From positions 372,001 through 436,000 of the forward strand of contig CAVQVN010000003.1 of assembly GCA_963717135.1 (NCBI GenBank): a stretch of DNA of 64,000 nt, given 5' to 3'. Within the stretch, counting starts at the first letter, position 1. Every line of letters starts with the position of its first letter. Below, one piece after another: positions 25,930 to 34,478 of the stretch. The notes under the pieces are model-generated. The model had not been told where the DNA came from. It saw only the letters and a program-made list of their open reading frames with translations, and searched no databases. The translations under genes and the position numbers were made by a program. The stretch is from UBA4744 sp963717135. Lineage in GTDB: Bacteria; Actinomycetota; Acidimicrobiia; Spongiisociales; UBA4744.

Positions 25930-26496
25930 ATGACTCCTGAGACCCGTCGGACCGGCCGGGAAGAAGCTTCTCCGGTATGGGAATCCGCGCTGCTGGTTCC
26001 CGTTCCACAAGCGGAGTCGGTGGTACAGGGTTTTCGAGCCCGGTTTGACCCAAGCGCTCCCCTGGGGGTGCCCGCCCACATCACCGTTCTCTACCCATTC
26101 CTGGTTCCCGAGGCATTAGACCAGCCGAATATCGATGAGCTGGCGGCGATTTTCGCCGGTGTCGCACCGTTCCCGTTCACTCTGGTCAACGTCGCCCGTT
26201 TCCCGGACGTGGTCTATCTCGCTCCCCAGCCAACCGAACCCTTCTCCCGGCTCACGGCGGCGATCGCCACTCGCTGGTCGCAAAACCCTCCGTACGGGGG
26301 CATCTATGACGAGATCGTCCCGCATCTGACCGTCGCCCACACGGCGGATTCCTCCATCTTCGAGAACATCCGTCGAGAGATAGGACCGAAACTCCCTATT
26401 TCCTGCGTAGCCCGACAGGCGTGGCTGATGGCCAGCCGGGGCGATGACTGGGTGGTTGAACGACGGTTCCCGTTCTCGGGTCGCGGCCGTCGATAG
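25930..26496 (+). CDS. 2'-5' RNA ligase family protein (2H phosphoesterase)
   Basis: 188 residues. Two HxT motifs typical of the 2H superfamily are present: AHITVLYPF near residue 50 and PHLTVAHTA near residue 137. Such proteins hydrolyse or ligate 2',5' or cyclic phosphate bonds in RNA or nucleotides. The N-terminal 18 residues are polar and may not be part of the fold. It is divergent from the sensor kinase with a short shared intergenic region and lies 61 bp before the DUF3352 gene. Confidence 0.85.
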   Translation: MTPETRRTGREEASPVWESALLVPVPQAESVVQGFRARFDPSAPLGVPAHITVLYPFLVPEALDQPNIDELAAIFAGVAPFPFTLVNVARFPDVVYLAPQPTEPFSRLTAAIATRWSQNPPYGGIYDEIVPHLTVAHTADSSIFENIRREIGPKLPISCVARQAWLMASRGDDWVVERRFPFSGRGRR

Positions 26497-26557
26497 ATCT
26501 GGCGTTGTATCGTCTGGAAGGTCAAGCCAGACGCCGCTAGTGCCGATAGAGGTCGTC

Positions 26558-28288
26558 ATGGACAATGCGCCTTCTGATCCTTACGAGTTGCCGGCCGATT
26601 CGTTCGAGCGGTCCTCAACCTCAGGGTTGGTACAGGCGACCTATGAGGCTGGAAGGATCGCTCCCAAGAGGCGTGGCCCGTGGATGATGATCGCCAGTGC
26701 CATCTCCGTACTGGCAGTCGTTGGGGGTGGCGGTTTCCTTGCTTTACAGGCGTTCACGTCCACCAGTCAGGCTCCGGCCTCTTCGATGCCGTCCGACACG
26801 AGCCTCTACTTCTCGGTGGATCTGCTCCAATTGATCGGAGAGAACACTACGGGGGCGCTGATCGATACCGTTCGAGGTGTTCTGGAGAAACTCGGTGAAG
26901 ACGTCGCCGACCCCGACGATTTGATCGCCGACCTCGACGCTGAGCTACTGGCGTCGGCCGGATTCGACTTCAGCAATGACATCCAACCCTGGCTGGGCCG
27001 GACCATGGGAGTCGGGATCTTGAGCGAAAACTGGGACCCGACCGACTATGCGTCGACGCCGGACGTGCTGTTGGTGATTGAGGTGAGGAACGAAGGCGAG
27101 GCCGCCGAGTTTCTCGAGACCCTCCAGGCGGCCTCAGCCCGCGAGGGCCTGGCTCTCACTAGATCGCAGTACCACGATGCTGAGCTATTGGTGGGGACCC
27201 AGGACGGCACCGGGCTGGCGATCGGGGTCTCGAATGGCATGCTGCTGGCCGGGACCACGCGAGCGGTACAACGGGGAATCGATGCTCAAAGTGGAGTCTC
27301 GTTGAAAGACAACCCGGCTTTTGTCGAGGCCACCGGTTCGTTGCCCGAATCGCGGCTGTTCACCGGATGGATCGACGCCGGCTTCTATCAGGCCGTCTAC
27401 GACGACATCCTCACCGGAGCTGGAACCGCCGCCCCGGACCTGGACCTTGCCCAGGACATGATGGCCGGATGGAAAGGAGTGGCTCTGGCCGTCACCGTCA
27501 CCGAGGTGGGAATCGCCTTCGACGGCAATGTTCTGTTCGAGGACGGTCAGACACCCGACTGGTACACATCTGAAATGCTCGGCACCGGATCCGTCCCTGC
27601 CTTGCTCCCCGCCGATACCCTTGCCTTTGTCGAGTACGGAAGCCCGGCCGGAATCTGGTCATCGACCGCGTCGGCCCTCATGGGAGTCCAACCCGATTAT
27701 CAAGCCGAACTCGACGAGTTCGAGGAGCAGCTCGGCTTCCATCCGATTGATGATTTCCTCGCGTATCTGGACGGCTCCATGGGAATAGCGCTGATGAGAT
27801 CACCAAATGGGCTTCTGGCCGCCGAGTCCGGATTCCCGATCGGACTGGTCGGCTTTGCAGGAACCTCCTCGCCGGAACCCCTGCGGTCGACTCTCGAGCA
27901 GGTGAACGCCCTCCTCGCCGACGAAGGTATGCGGCCGTCACTAACCAACGGGTATTACGTCTACGAGGACTCCGGCCACGAGATGATTGCCTATGGGGTC
28001 ACCGACGAACGGCTCGTGATCGGCACCAGCAGCAACGATCTCGCCAGAATCGGCGCCGGTGGCCCCAATCTCACCACCAATCCGGCCTACGCAGCCGCGG
28101 TCGACTCTCTCGACGGTGACGATTTCGCGGTGGCGTTCTTCGCCGATGTGGCGGGAATCATCGACGTGTTCGGCGCCGAAGGTGACGTGCGAGTCGCCCT
28201 CGAGCCCTTCACGGGTGTCATTGCGGCCACCAAGATCGACGGCTCCCTATACCGGGGCACCGTCCTCGTGTTGATCGATTACGACTGA
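26558..28288 (+). CDS. DUF3352 membrane-anchored protein
   Basis: 576 residues from MDNAPSDPYELPADSFERS; an upstream in-frame ATG (26444) overlaps the ligase gene and is less likely. GAGG lies a few bases before the ATG. A cytoplasmic N-terminus of about 47 residues leads to one transmembrane helix (WMMIASAISVLAVVGGGGFL) and a large extracytoplasmic part with the DUF3352 pattern (SMPSDTSLYFSVDLLQL, LLPADTLAFVEYGSPAG). Function unknown. A long convergent hairpin follows the stop codon. Confidence 0.85.
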   Translation: MDNAPSDPYELPADSFERSSTSGLVQATYEAGRIAPKRRGPWMMIASAISVLAVVGGGGFLALQAFTSTSQAPASSMPSDTSLYFSVDLLQLIGENTTGALIDTVRGVLEKLGEDVADPDDLIADLDAELLASAGFDFSNDIQPWLGRTMGVGILSENWDPTDYASTPDVLLVIEVRNEGEAAEFLETLQAASAREGLALTRSQYHDAELLVGTQDGTGLAIGVSNGMLLAGTTRAVQRGIDAQSGVSLKDNPAFVEATGSLPESRLFTGWIDAGFYQAVYDDILTGAGTAAPDLDLAQDMMAGWKGVALAVTVTEVGIAFDGNVLFEDGQTPDWYTSEMLGTGSVPALLPADTLAFVEYGSPAGIWSSTASALMGVQPDYQAELDEFEEQLGFHPIDDFLAYLDGSMGIALMRSPNGLLAAESGFPIGLVGFAGTSSPEPLRSTLEQVNALLADEGMRPSLTNGYYVYEDSGHEMIAYGVTDERLVIGTSSNDLARIGAGGPNLTTNPAYAAAVDSLDGDDFAVAFFADVAGIIDVFGAEGDVRVALEPFTGVIAATKIDGSLYRGTVLVLIDYD

Positions 28289-28296
28289 AACTTCCC

Positions 28297-28342
28297 TTTG
28301 GCGTCAAACCTCCACCGGAACTGGTGCAAGATTGACGCCAAA
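28297..28342. terminator. Bidirectional hairpin between convergent genes
   Basis: Perfect 11-bp arms TTTGGCGTCAA (28297-28307) and TTGACGCCAAA (28332-28342) enclose a smaller hairpin CACC / GGTG. It sits between the stop codons of the DUF3352 gene and the minus-strand lipoprotein gene. The outer pairs are T on one side and A on the other, so each strand ends in a short U run. Confidence 0.7.
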
Positions 28343-28348
28343 ACCGTC

Positions 28349-28759
28349 TTAGTCGCAGGGGATTTCTGCTCGAGGCCAGCGCTCCACCCGTTGGTCGTCG
28401 TAGACCAGATAGAGGTACTCCTCGGCATCCGACTCGGCCACCCACACTTCGCGGGTCTCGTGCCGGTATCCGCTGGCCACGGCGTCCGGGGGAAGCTCGG
28501 CGTCTTCACTGAAGGCCAGGATCCCTCCGCTCGGACTTCGCAGGGGACCAAGAACGCCCTCGAGATCTTTGGCGTAGGTCCGACCGACAAATTCGATGAA
28601 AATCACGCTCTGAGTTCCGCATTGATTGAACCCGTCGTACTCGACGATGATGCCGCCCGAGGCCAGGTTGCCGCTGGGATCGATCCACGGGCCGTGCGAC
28701 TCGCAGGCACTCAGCACCAGCACCATCGCCAGGGCCGGAGCAATCCGTTTCAGAACCAT
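28349..28759 (-). CDS. Hypothetical lipoprotein
   Basis: 136 residues from MVLKRIAPALAMVLVLSACES; lipobox VLSAC with Cys near residue 19. The frame extends to 28939, but that part lies inside the neighbouring membrane protein gene. The mature part is acidic with aromatic and beta-strand character (SVIFIEFVGRTYAKDLEG, EEYLYLVYDDQRVERW). No family recognised. The start overlaps the end of the upstream membrane protein gene by 10 bp, so the two are probably co-translated. Confidence 0.7.
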   Translation of the reverse strand: MVLKRIAPALAMVLVLSACESHGPWIDPSGNLASGGIIVEYDGFNQCGTQSVIFIEFVGRTYAKDLEGVLGPLRSPSGGILAFSEDAELPPDAVASGYRHETREVWVAESDAEEYLYLVYDDQRVERWPRAEIPCD

Positions 28760-29142
28760 GCGTCTCGCGGAATGGTGGCGGCCACGATCGCCAAAGTCAC
28801 CAGAATGCCGTATGCGGCCGTCCGGTAGGCCGACGGCGTGCCCGATTTTGTGGCTCGTCCTACCACTGCGTGCCCGATCCCCAGAGCTATCAGCATCCCG
28901 GCCGGGTGGATCCAGGCGCGGAAAACCCCGAGGTCCCACCCGCTACCGGCTATCCACACCAGGAGGCCGATCAGCACCTGAATGTCAAGAAGGATCAAGG
29001 CGAAGGTGAATGGTCGGGCCGTGCTCTTTTCCAGGGGAGGCGCGTCGGACGATCGGGAGAACCCGTAAACGAGAGCGACCACGAGTCCAACCAGCACCAG
29101 CCAGCGCCAGATGGAGTGGACAGTAACCAGTGTGTCGGCCAT
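28750..29142 (-). CDS. Four-helix membrane protein
   Basis: 130 residues with four hydrophobic segments (about 10-25, 45-65, 78-95 and 107-124). HSIWRW near the N-terminus and IHPAGMLIALGIGHAVVG contain His residues inside or near membrane helices, a pattern also seen in small heme-binding membrane proteins, but I cannot assign a family. It is followed in the same operon by the lipoprotein gene. It is divergent from ino1. Confidence 0.72.
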   Translation of the reverse strand: MADTLVTVHSIWRWLVLVGLVVALVYGFSRSSDAPPLEKSTARPFTFALILLDIQVLIGLLVWIAGSGWDLGVFRAWIHPAGMLIALGIGHAVVGRATKSGTPSAYRTAAYGILVTLAIVAATIPRDAWF

Positions 29143-29312
29143 CGGTTATCAGCCTTTCTCGGTGAACTGTCGATTGTCGAGCGTATCGCTTATCAGGTCA
29201 ACCCGGGTGGACGTAATGCCGGGGTTGGGGCAAGATATCTATTCCATAGACCGACCCGTCCGGCGACGCCGTCGACCGCACCGATCGGTACACCCGAAAG
29301 GACAACGCACCA

Positions 29313-30449
29313 TTGAGTGAGATCCGCGTCGCCATAGTTGGAGTGGGCAACTGCGCCAACTCGCTCGTGCAGGGTGTCGAGTACTACCGCGAGGCCGGAT
29401 CCGGCGACTCGATCCCCGGGCTCATGAATGTGGAGATGGGCAAGTACCACGTGGGTGATCTGCGTTTTGTGGCGGCTTTCGACGTTGATAACTCCAAGGT
29501 TGGGTTGGATATCTCAAAGGCGATGTGGGCCGGGTTGAACAACACCGTGCGCTTCGCCGAGGTCGGTGATCTGGGAACGGAAGTCCTCCGCGGGCCGACG
29601 CTCGACGGTTTGGGCGCCTACTACCGGGATGCCGTCGAGGAGTCGATGGCCGAACCGGTTGACATCGCCGCTTGCTTGAGCGATGCCGGAGTGGATGTTC
29701 TGGTCAATTACCTACCGGTGGGCTCGGAGCAGGCCGCCCGTTTCTACGCCGAAGCAGCTCTGCAGGCCGGAGTAGGCGTTGTCAACTGCATCCCGGTGTT
29801 CATCGCCTCCGACCCGTCGTGGGCCCGACGGTTTCATGCCGCTCGGGTCCCGATCATCGGTGACGACATCAAGTCGCAGGTGGGCGCCACCATTGTGCAC
29901 CGCGCCCTGGCCCGCCTGTTCGAGGAACGCGGAGTGGATCTCGAGCGGACCATGCAGCTCAACGTGGGCGGCAACATGGACTTCAAGAACATGCAGGAGA
30001 AAGACCGCCTCGAGTCAAAGAGAATCTCGAAGACGCAAGCGGTCACGTCCCAAATCCCCTACGACCTCGGCGACGGCAACGTCCATATCGGTCCATCCGA
30101 CTTTGTGTCGTGGCTGTCTGATCGCAAATGGGCCTATCTTCGGCTGGAGGGACGATCGTTCGGGGATGTCCCCCTCAACCTCGAACTGAAGCTCGAGGTA
30201 TGGGATTCTCCGAACTCGGCCGGGGTGGTGATCGACGCCATCCGGGCTATCAAGCTCGCCCAGGACCGGGGAATCGGAGGGCCGCTTCCCGGCCCATCCG
30301 CCTACTTCATGAAGAGCCCGCCGGTGCAGTATCTCGACGAGGAAGCACGAGATTTCGTGGTGGATTTCATTGCCGATGGAAAGTCGGAAGAGGCCCGGAT
30401 CGAGGCCTTCCTCAATGGTCACCCGGCCAGCCAGCGAACCAACCAGTAG
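29313..30449 (+). CDS. ino1: Inositol-3-phosphate synthase
   Basis: 378 residues, the short bacterial form. It converts glucose 6-phosphate to 1L-myo-inositol 1-phosphate with NAD, feeding phosphatidylinositol and mycothiol in actinobacteria. Visible: VAIVGVGNCANSLVQGVEYY (NAD-binding), NYLPVGSEQAARFYAEA, IGDDIKSQVGATIVHRAL, NVGGNMDFKNM and SKRISKTQAVTSQ. The start is TTG after AAAGGA. The 3' end overlaps the convergent azlD gene by 31 bp. Confidence 0.95.
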   Translation: MSEIRVAIVGVGNCANSLVQGVEYYREAGSGDSIPGLMNVEMGKYHVGDLRFVAAFDVDNSKVGLDISKAMWAGLNNTVRFAEVGDLGTEVLRGPTLDGLGAYYRDAVEESMAEPVDIAACLSDAGVDVLVNYLPVGSEQAARFYAEAALQAGVGVVNCIPVFIASDPSWARRFHAARVPIIGDDIKSQVGATIVHRALARLFEERGVDLERTMQLNVGGNMDFKNMQEKDRLESKRISKTQAVTSQIPYDLGDGNVHIGPSDFVSWLSDRKWAYLRLEGRSFGDVPLNLELKLEVWDSPNSAGVVIDAIRAIKLAQDRGIGGPLPGPSAYFMKSPPVQYLDEEARDFVVDFIADGKSEEARIEAFLNGHPASQRTNQ

Positions 30450-30727
30450 GCGGCCGCCCCGAACAGGATCGTTCCCACCAGCGACCGGCGGGTGACCGCG
30501 GCACCGACCACCCCGCCGACTGCCCCGCCCAGCGCGGGGGTTGCTGCCAGCGAGCCCTCCGGGGCCGCCAAGCCGCTGGTGGCCAGGGCGATGAACAACG
30601 CCAGGGGAAAGACCTCCAGGAAGCGCCCAACGATCCCCTCCGGAACCGGCCGGCGGCGAGCCAGGAAGACCACCCGGCTACCAAAAGTGATGGCGGCGAC
30701 CACCAGGATCAAGGTCAGGTCATTCAC
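30419..30727 (-). CDS. azlD: AzlD-type branched-chain amino acid exporter subunit
   Basis: 102 residues with three to four helices: NDLTLILVVAAITFGSRVVFL and a C-terminal VGTILFGAAAYWLVRWL. AzlD works with AzlC to export branched-chain amino acids. The start overlaps the azlC stop codon by a few bases, so the pair is an operon. The last 31 bp overlap ino1 on the other strand. Confidence 0.85.
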   Translation of the reverse strand: MNDLTLILVVAAITFGSRVVFLARRRPVPEGIVGRFLEVFPLALFIALATSGLAAPEGSLAATPALGGAVGGVVGAAVTRRSLVGTILFGAAAYWLVRWLAG

Positions 30728-31388
30728 GGATCGCCGTCCCGACCAGGGCTGCCGCGGTGGCCGCTCCGGTGATCTGCCACGCCGCCGGAAGCACCATGGT
30801 GGCCAGCAGGGCCGCCACCACTGCCAACCCGACGACCAGCCAGTCTCGACGAGACCGGATCAGCGGGGCGGCCAGGCCGAGAAACAGAAGCGCGAAGAGA
30901 ACGTCGATCCCCAGGAGAGCCGGATCAACGGATCGACCCACGTAGGCGCCCACCGCGGTACCTGCCACCCAGGCCGAATAGAGCATCAGGTCGGCGGCCG
31001 TTTTGTAGGCGACCAGGTCGGGGACTCCGGTTTGCGACGCACGAAGGGTGAGACCGAAGGTCTCGTCCGTGAGAACCCAGGCAAGCCGCACCCGGGCGGC
31101 GAGTGGCCGATCCCCAATCAGATCCGCCAGTTTTGCCGACATCGGCAGGTGGCGAAGAGCCAGCCCGGTGGTTGCCACCAGCACCGGTCCGGGACCGCCT
31201 GCCAGCAGTCCCACCAACGCGAATTGGGCCGCCCCGGAAACGATGACGAGCGACGAAACGACGGCCAGCCAGGGAGCGAGGCCGGCTTGAACTGCCAGCA
31301 CCCCGAACGCCACCCCAAACATGCCGACGGCCAAAAAGACCGGAAAACCATCGCGCACGCCGCGCCGGAACGAAGAGGAGCTAAACAC
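30720..31388 (-). CDS. azlC: AzlC-type branched-chain amino acid exporter
   Basis: 222 residues, integral membrane, with the AzlC pattern FRRGVRDGFPVFLAVGMFGVAFG, ASSLVIVSGAAQFALVGLL-like segment (VVSSLVIVSGAAQFALVG) and LTDETFGL. It is the larger subunit of the exporter. The GTG start is supported by TACCAT (31395-31400) exactly 6 nt upstream, leaderless style. Confidence 0.9.
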   Translation of the reverse strand: MFSSSSFRRGVRDGFPVFLAVGMFGVAFGVLAVQAGLAPWLAVVSSLVIVSGAAQFALVGLLAGGPGPVLVATTGLALRHLPMSAKLADLIGDRPLAARVRLAWVLTDETFGLTLRASQTGVPDLVAYKTAADLMLYSAWVAGTAVGAYVGRSVDPALLGIDVLFALLFLGLAAPLIRSRRDWLVVGLAVVAALLATMVLPAAWQITGAATAAALVGTAIRE

Positions 31389-31582
31389 GCCGGGATGGTA
31401 GGAGATCGGAGCCGGGAACCCATCGCTCAGGGCTCGTCCCCGGCGCCTGACACGGAATCATCGAAGGAGGCGCGGCGCGAAACGAGAACTGACGGGCAAC
31501 CAGTTCTGCGGGCAATACCGATCGCCCCCGGATCGTTGTCTTGCGCTCTCCGCTCCGTTGCCGGGCAACCGGCTGCGATATC

Positions 31583-32455
31583 TCAGCCTTCGCACACCGG
31601 TATCGATTGGTCACTCAGGTCAAGCCACTCGATCGGGAAATCGGCGATCCTCACCCGGGCAACCCGCGGGTCGTTGCGGAGATCCTCCAAAGCTGCAACC
31701 GGAATCTCTGCACGTACGACCTCGATCAGCACGCCCGGTTCCCGCAGGGCACGTGCCTCCTGCTCCATGACGGCAAAAGCATTCAGGGGTATCTGCGCGC
31801 CGGTCACCGGGGTTGTGCTCTTCTCCATCTCCTCTCGGGATCGCTCGGCTCGCTCAACCCCGTCGAGGTAGGCAAACCGGCTGGCCGTCGGGACCGGCCA
31901 GTCGTCGATCCCCGGAAGGCACACGTAGTCGGTCCGCCACGCAGAGATCAAGGCTGCCCCCACCTCGTCGGCTAGTACCTCTGCCTCATTCAGTCCAAGC
32001 GGTTTGGTGAACACCAGACCGACCGTGACGATCCCGGCACCGTGGATCGAGGTCAGCAATGAAGAGGCTCGCTCGTCTTGCCCGGGAAGTCGTCCGGTCA
32101 CCTCATCCTGATAGTCCTGCTCGGCCGATCTTTGTTGAGTTTCCGACTGTTCGGTCGGTACGGTGGTGACCGACTGAACCTCCGATCCCGGCTGGTCGCA
32201 CAGTTCCCGGAAAGGCGTCTCGGGATCGGAACTGAGGAACACGCAGTGCTCCTGTCCGGGATTCCAATCGAGGTACACCATCCCCTCGATACAACGGTCG
32301 GGTGTTTGAGTCGCACACCATTCTTCGAGGTCTACGAGGGTCGTGCTGGGAGCGGTTATCGAAGGGCGCGCAGCATCAACGACCGGATTCGCTCCTCCGG
32401 AGGCACAGGCCGATACCCCCAACAGCATCAGCAGCGCGAGCGCGCACCTTTTCAT
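31583..32455 (-). CDS. Hypothetical lipoprotein
   Basis: 290 residues from MKRCALALLMLLGVSACAS with lipobox GVSAC; a TTG five codons upstream is an alternative. The mature protein contains two Cys-containing segments (EEWCATQTPDRCIEGMVYLDW and HCVFLSSDPE are close together, so a disulfide is likely) and a C-terminal part with VRIADFPIEWLDLSD. No known domain. It is upstream of nothing in its own orientation except the gap to azlC, and its own upstream neighbour is the sensor kinase gene 38 bp away. Confidence 0.7.
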   Translation of the reverse strand: MKRCALALLMLLGVSACASGGANPVVDAARPSITAPSTTLVDLEEWCATQTPDRCIEGMVYLDWNPGQEHCVFLSSDPETPFRELCDQPGSEVQSVTTVPTEQSETQQRSAEQDYQDEVTGRLPGQDERASSLLTSIHGAGIVTVGLVFTKPLGLNEAEVLADEVGAALISAWRTDYVCLPGIDDWPVPTASRFAYLDGVERAERSREEMEKSTTPVTGAQIPLNAFAVMEQEARALREPGVLIEVVRAEIPVAALEDLRNDPRVARVRIADFPIEWLDLSDQSIPVCEG

Positions 32456-32493
32456 GGTCTTGAGACGCAAGATACGACTCCCCGGGTCCCGGC

Positions 32494-33678
32494 CTAGTCC
32501 ACGATCACCGGCAACCGGAAGGCCACCCGCCCGCCCGGACCCGGTTCAATTGCAATCGATCCTCCGTGGGCTTCGACAAGACCCTTGGCGATCGCCAGGC
32601 CCAGGCCTGCCCCACCATGGGACCGCGTGCGAGCCGCATCGCCCGTGGCGAAACTCTCGAAAACGTCGAAATCCCCGGGGAACCCCGGACCGTCATCAAT
32701 GATCCTGACGGTGGCATCGGCACCACCGTTGCCGATCTCGACGCTCACGCGAGATGCCTCCGGCGCGTGACGGATGGCGTTGTCGAGCAGATTGCGAATC
32801 ACCCGCCCCAATTCGCGTTGACCGGCCAGCACCATGATGTGCTGGTCGGCATCGATATCGATCTCCACCCCCCGGCGGCGGGCCACCGGGGCCATCGCCT
32901 CGACCGCTTCGTCGGCCAGGTCGGCCAGATCTACCGGTCCGGTTCGCAGATCCAGCTTCCCGGCCTCGATCTGAGCGAGAAGAAAGAGGTCCTCGACCAG
33001 CCCTGACAGGAGGTCGAGGTCTGTAAGCATCGATCGCAGATAGCGCTCGGGCTCCTCGGCCACTCCATCCTGGAGTGCCTCGATGGCTGCCTGCATCGAC
33101 GTGAGCGGGGTGCGGAGGTCATGTCCCACGGCAGCCAGGAAGGCCCGCCGGGCCGCTTCAATTGCCTGCCGTTCCTCCCGGGCGGCTCGCAAGGAGTCGA
33201 TCATCCCGTCCATGGCAGCAGCCACCGCTCCCACCTCATCGGGCCGATCCAGGGCCGCCTGGACGGAGAGGTCTCCTTGGCCGACCTGCCGGGCCGTCCG
33301 AGCCAGACGTCCGAGATCTTCCGCCAGCGGACGCGAGATCGTGGCGGCCAACAGAGCGCCGAGGACGACCCCCAGCCCCACTGCGACGACCACCAATCGC
33401 AGATCATGTGAAGACAAGAACATCAATCGCGCCGACACGGCTACCGCCACTGCTACCACTGCCACTGCCGCCAGGGAGACCAGCAACACCGTGTGTCGCA
33501 GGGTTCGGAACCGGGTGATCAAACGCGGCAAGACCCAACTGGCCAGGCCGGTAGCCGTCGCGATAGACCCGAAGATCACCAACAACGCCGCCCGATCTGC
33601 CGCGGATGGTTGCATAGTCAATTCGGTCACGGCCAGCGCTGCGACCACCACCGCCACGAGCACGATTATCAGTCTCAT
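32494..33678 (-). CDS. Sensor histidine kinase of a two-component pair
   Basis: 394 residues from MRLIIVLVAVVVAAL; its ATG overlaps the response regulator stop codon as ATGA, so the two are co-translated. Four hydrophobic helices in the first 125 residues leave almost no extracytoplasmic domain. HAMP (RPLAEDLGRLARTARQVGQG), HisKA with VGHDLRTPLTSMQ, and HATPase with RNLLDNAIRHAP, DDGPGFPGDF and GGAGLGLAIAKGLVEAHGG follow. Probably senses a membrane or intracellular signal. Confidence 0.93.
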   Translation of the reverse strand: MRLIIVLVAVVVAALAVTELTMQPSAADRAALLVIFGSIATATGLASWVLPRLITRFRTLRHTVLLVSLAAVAVVAVAVAVSARLMFLSSHDLRLVVVAVGLGVVLGALLAATISRPLAEDLGRLARTARQVGQGDLSVQAALDRPDEVGAVAAAMDGMIDSLRAAREERQAIEAARRAFLAAVGHDLRTPLTSMQAAIEALQDGVAEEPERYLRSMLTDLDLLSGLVEDLFLLAQIEAGKLDLRTGPVDLADLADEAVEAMAPVARRRGVEIDIDADQHIMVLAGQRELGRVIRNLLDNAIRHAPEASRVSVEIGNGGADATVRIIDDGPGFPGDFDVFESFATGDAARTRSHGGAGLGLAIAKGLVEAHGGSIAIEPGPGGRVAFRLPVIVD

Positions 33679-34373
33679 GGCTCGAACCGATAACCGACGC
33701 CCCACACGGTCAGAAGCCAGCGGGGATCCTGCGGGTCGGCTTCTAGCTTGGTCCGCAAACGGCGCATGTGCACGGTCACCGTCGCCGGATCTTGCCACTC
33801 CGCTGAGGAATCCCACACCTGTTGGAGGAGTTGCCCGCGCGAGAACACCTGACGCGGATGGGCGGCCAAGAATGCCAGCAATTCGAATTCCTTGGGGGTC
33901 AGGTCGACCTCCGCTTCGCCAACCTTGACCTCGCGGGTCTTCGGTTCGATGGTCAGACCGTCGAATTCGAGCCGGGTCTCCAATTCTTCCGGGTGGGAAC
34001 GGCGGAGCACGGAGCGAACCCGGGCTGCGAGCTCACGGGGAGAAAAGGGCTTCACCACATAGTCATCGGCGCCCAACTCGAGGCCCAAGACCCGGTCGGG
34101 CTCCTCGGCCCGGGCAGTCAGGAGGATAACCGGCACGGAGCTGGTTTTGCGGAGTTCTTGCAGAACACTGAACCCGTCCTTCGAGGGCAGCATGACGTCG
34201 AGGATCATCAGATCCGGAGGCCGAACCCGGGCAAGTTCGAGAGCCTCCAAGCCATCGCCCGTCGCATCGACCTGGAACCCGTCGCGTTCCAGATATCGGG
34301 TCACCACTTCACGCACCATCGGCTCGTCATCCACAACGAGGACGCGACCGGCCCGATGAGAAGAAGAACTCAC
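33675..34373 (-). CDS. OmpR/PhoB-family response regulator
   Basis: 232 residues. Receiver domain with VLVVDDEPMVRE, phospho-acceptor Asp in LMILDVMLPSKDG, LLTAR and DYVVKPFSPRELAARVR; then a winged-helix DNA-binding domain (VDLTPKEFELLAFLAAHPRQ, TVTVHMRRLRTKLE, VWGVGYRFEP). The GTG start has TAACCT (34380-34385) exactly 6 nt upstream. It is first in the operon with the kinase and divergent from the Gfo/Idh gene at 34479, a possible target. Confidence 0.95.
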   Translation of the reverse strand: MSSSSHRAGRVLVVDDEPMVREVVTRYLERDGFQVDATGDGLEALELARVRPPDLMILDVMLPSKDGFSVLQELRKTSSVPVILLTARAEEPDRVLGLELGADDYVVKPFSPRELAARVRSVLRRSHPEELETRLEFDGLTIEPKTREVKVGEAEVDLTPKEFELLAFLAAHPRQVFSRGQLLQQVWDSSAEWQDPATVTVHMRRLRTKLEADPQDPRWLLTVWGVGYRFEP

Positions 34374-34478
34374 AGCTGCAGGTTACGAATCCTGGGGGGG
34401 AACTCAATACCGGGGAGTGATGTTTCGAGTTTGTTCATCGTCGTCGTGGCTGGTCCGGCTCCGGTAGCCTCGGCATGG

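Noticed and set aside
30492..31871. 459-codon plus-strand frame across azlDC
   Set aside because: Gln/Arg/Gly-rich shadow of azlC and azlD, which have clear membrane domains and family motifs.
33822..34478. 219-residue N-terminal extension of the Gfo/Idh protein
   Set aside because: It is antisense to the response regulator gene, while the normal family N-terminus starts at 34479.
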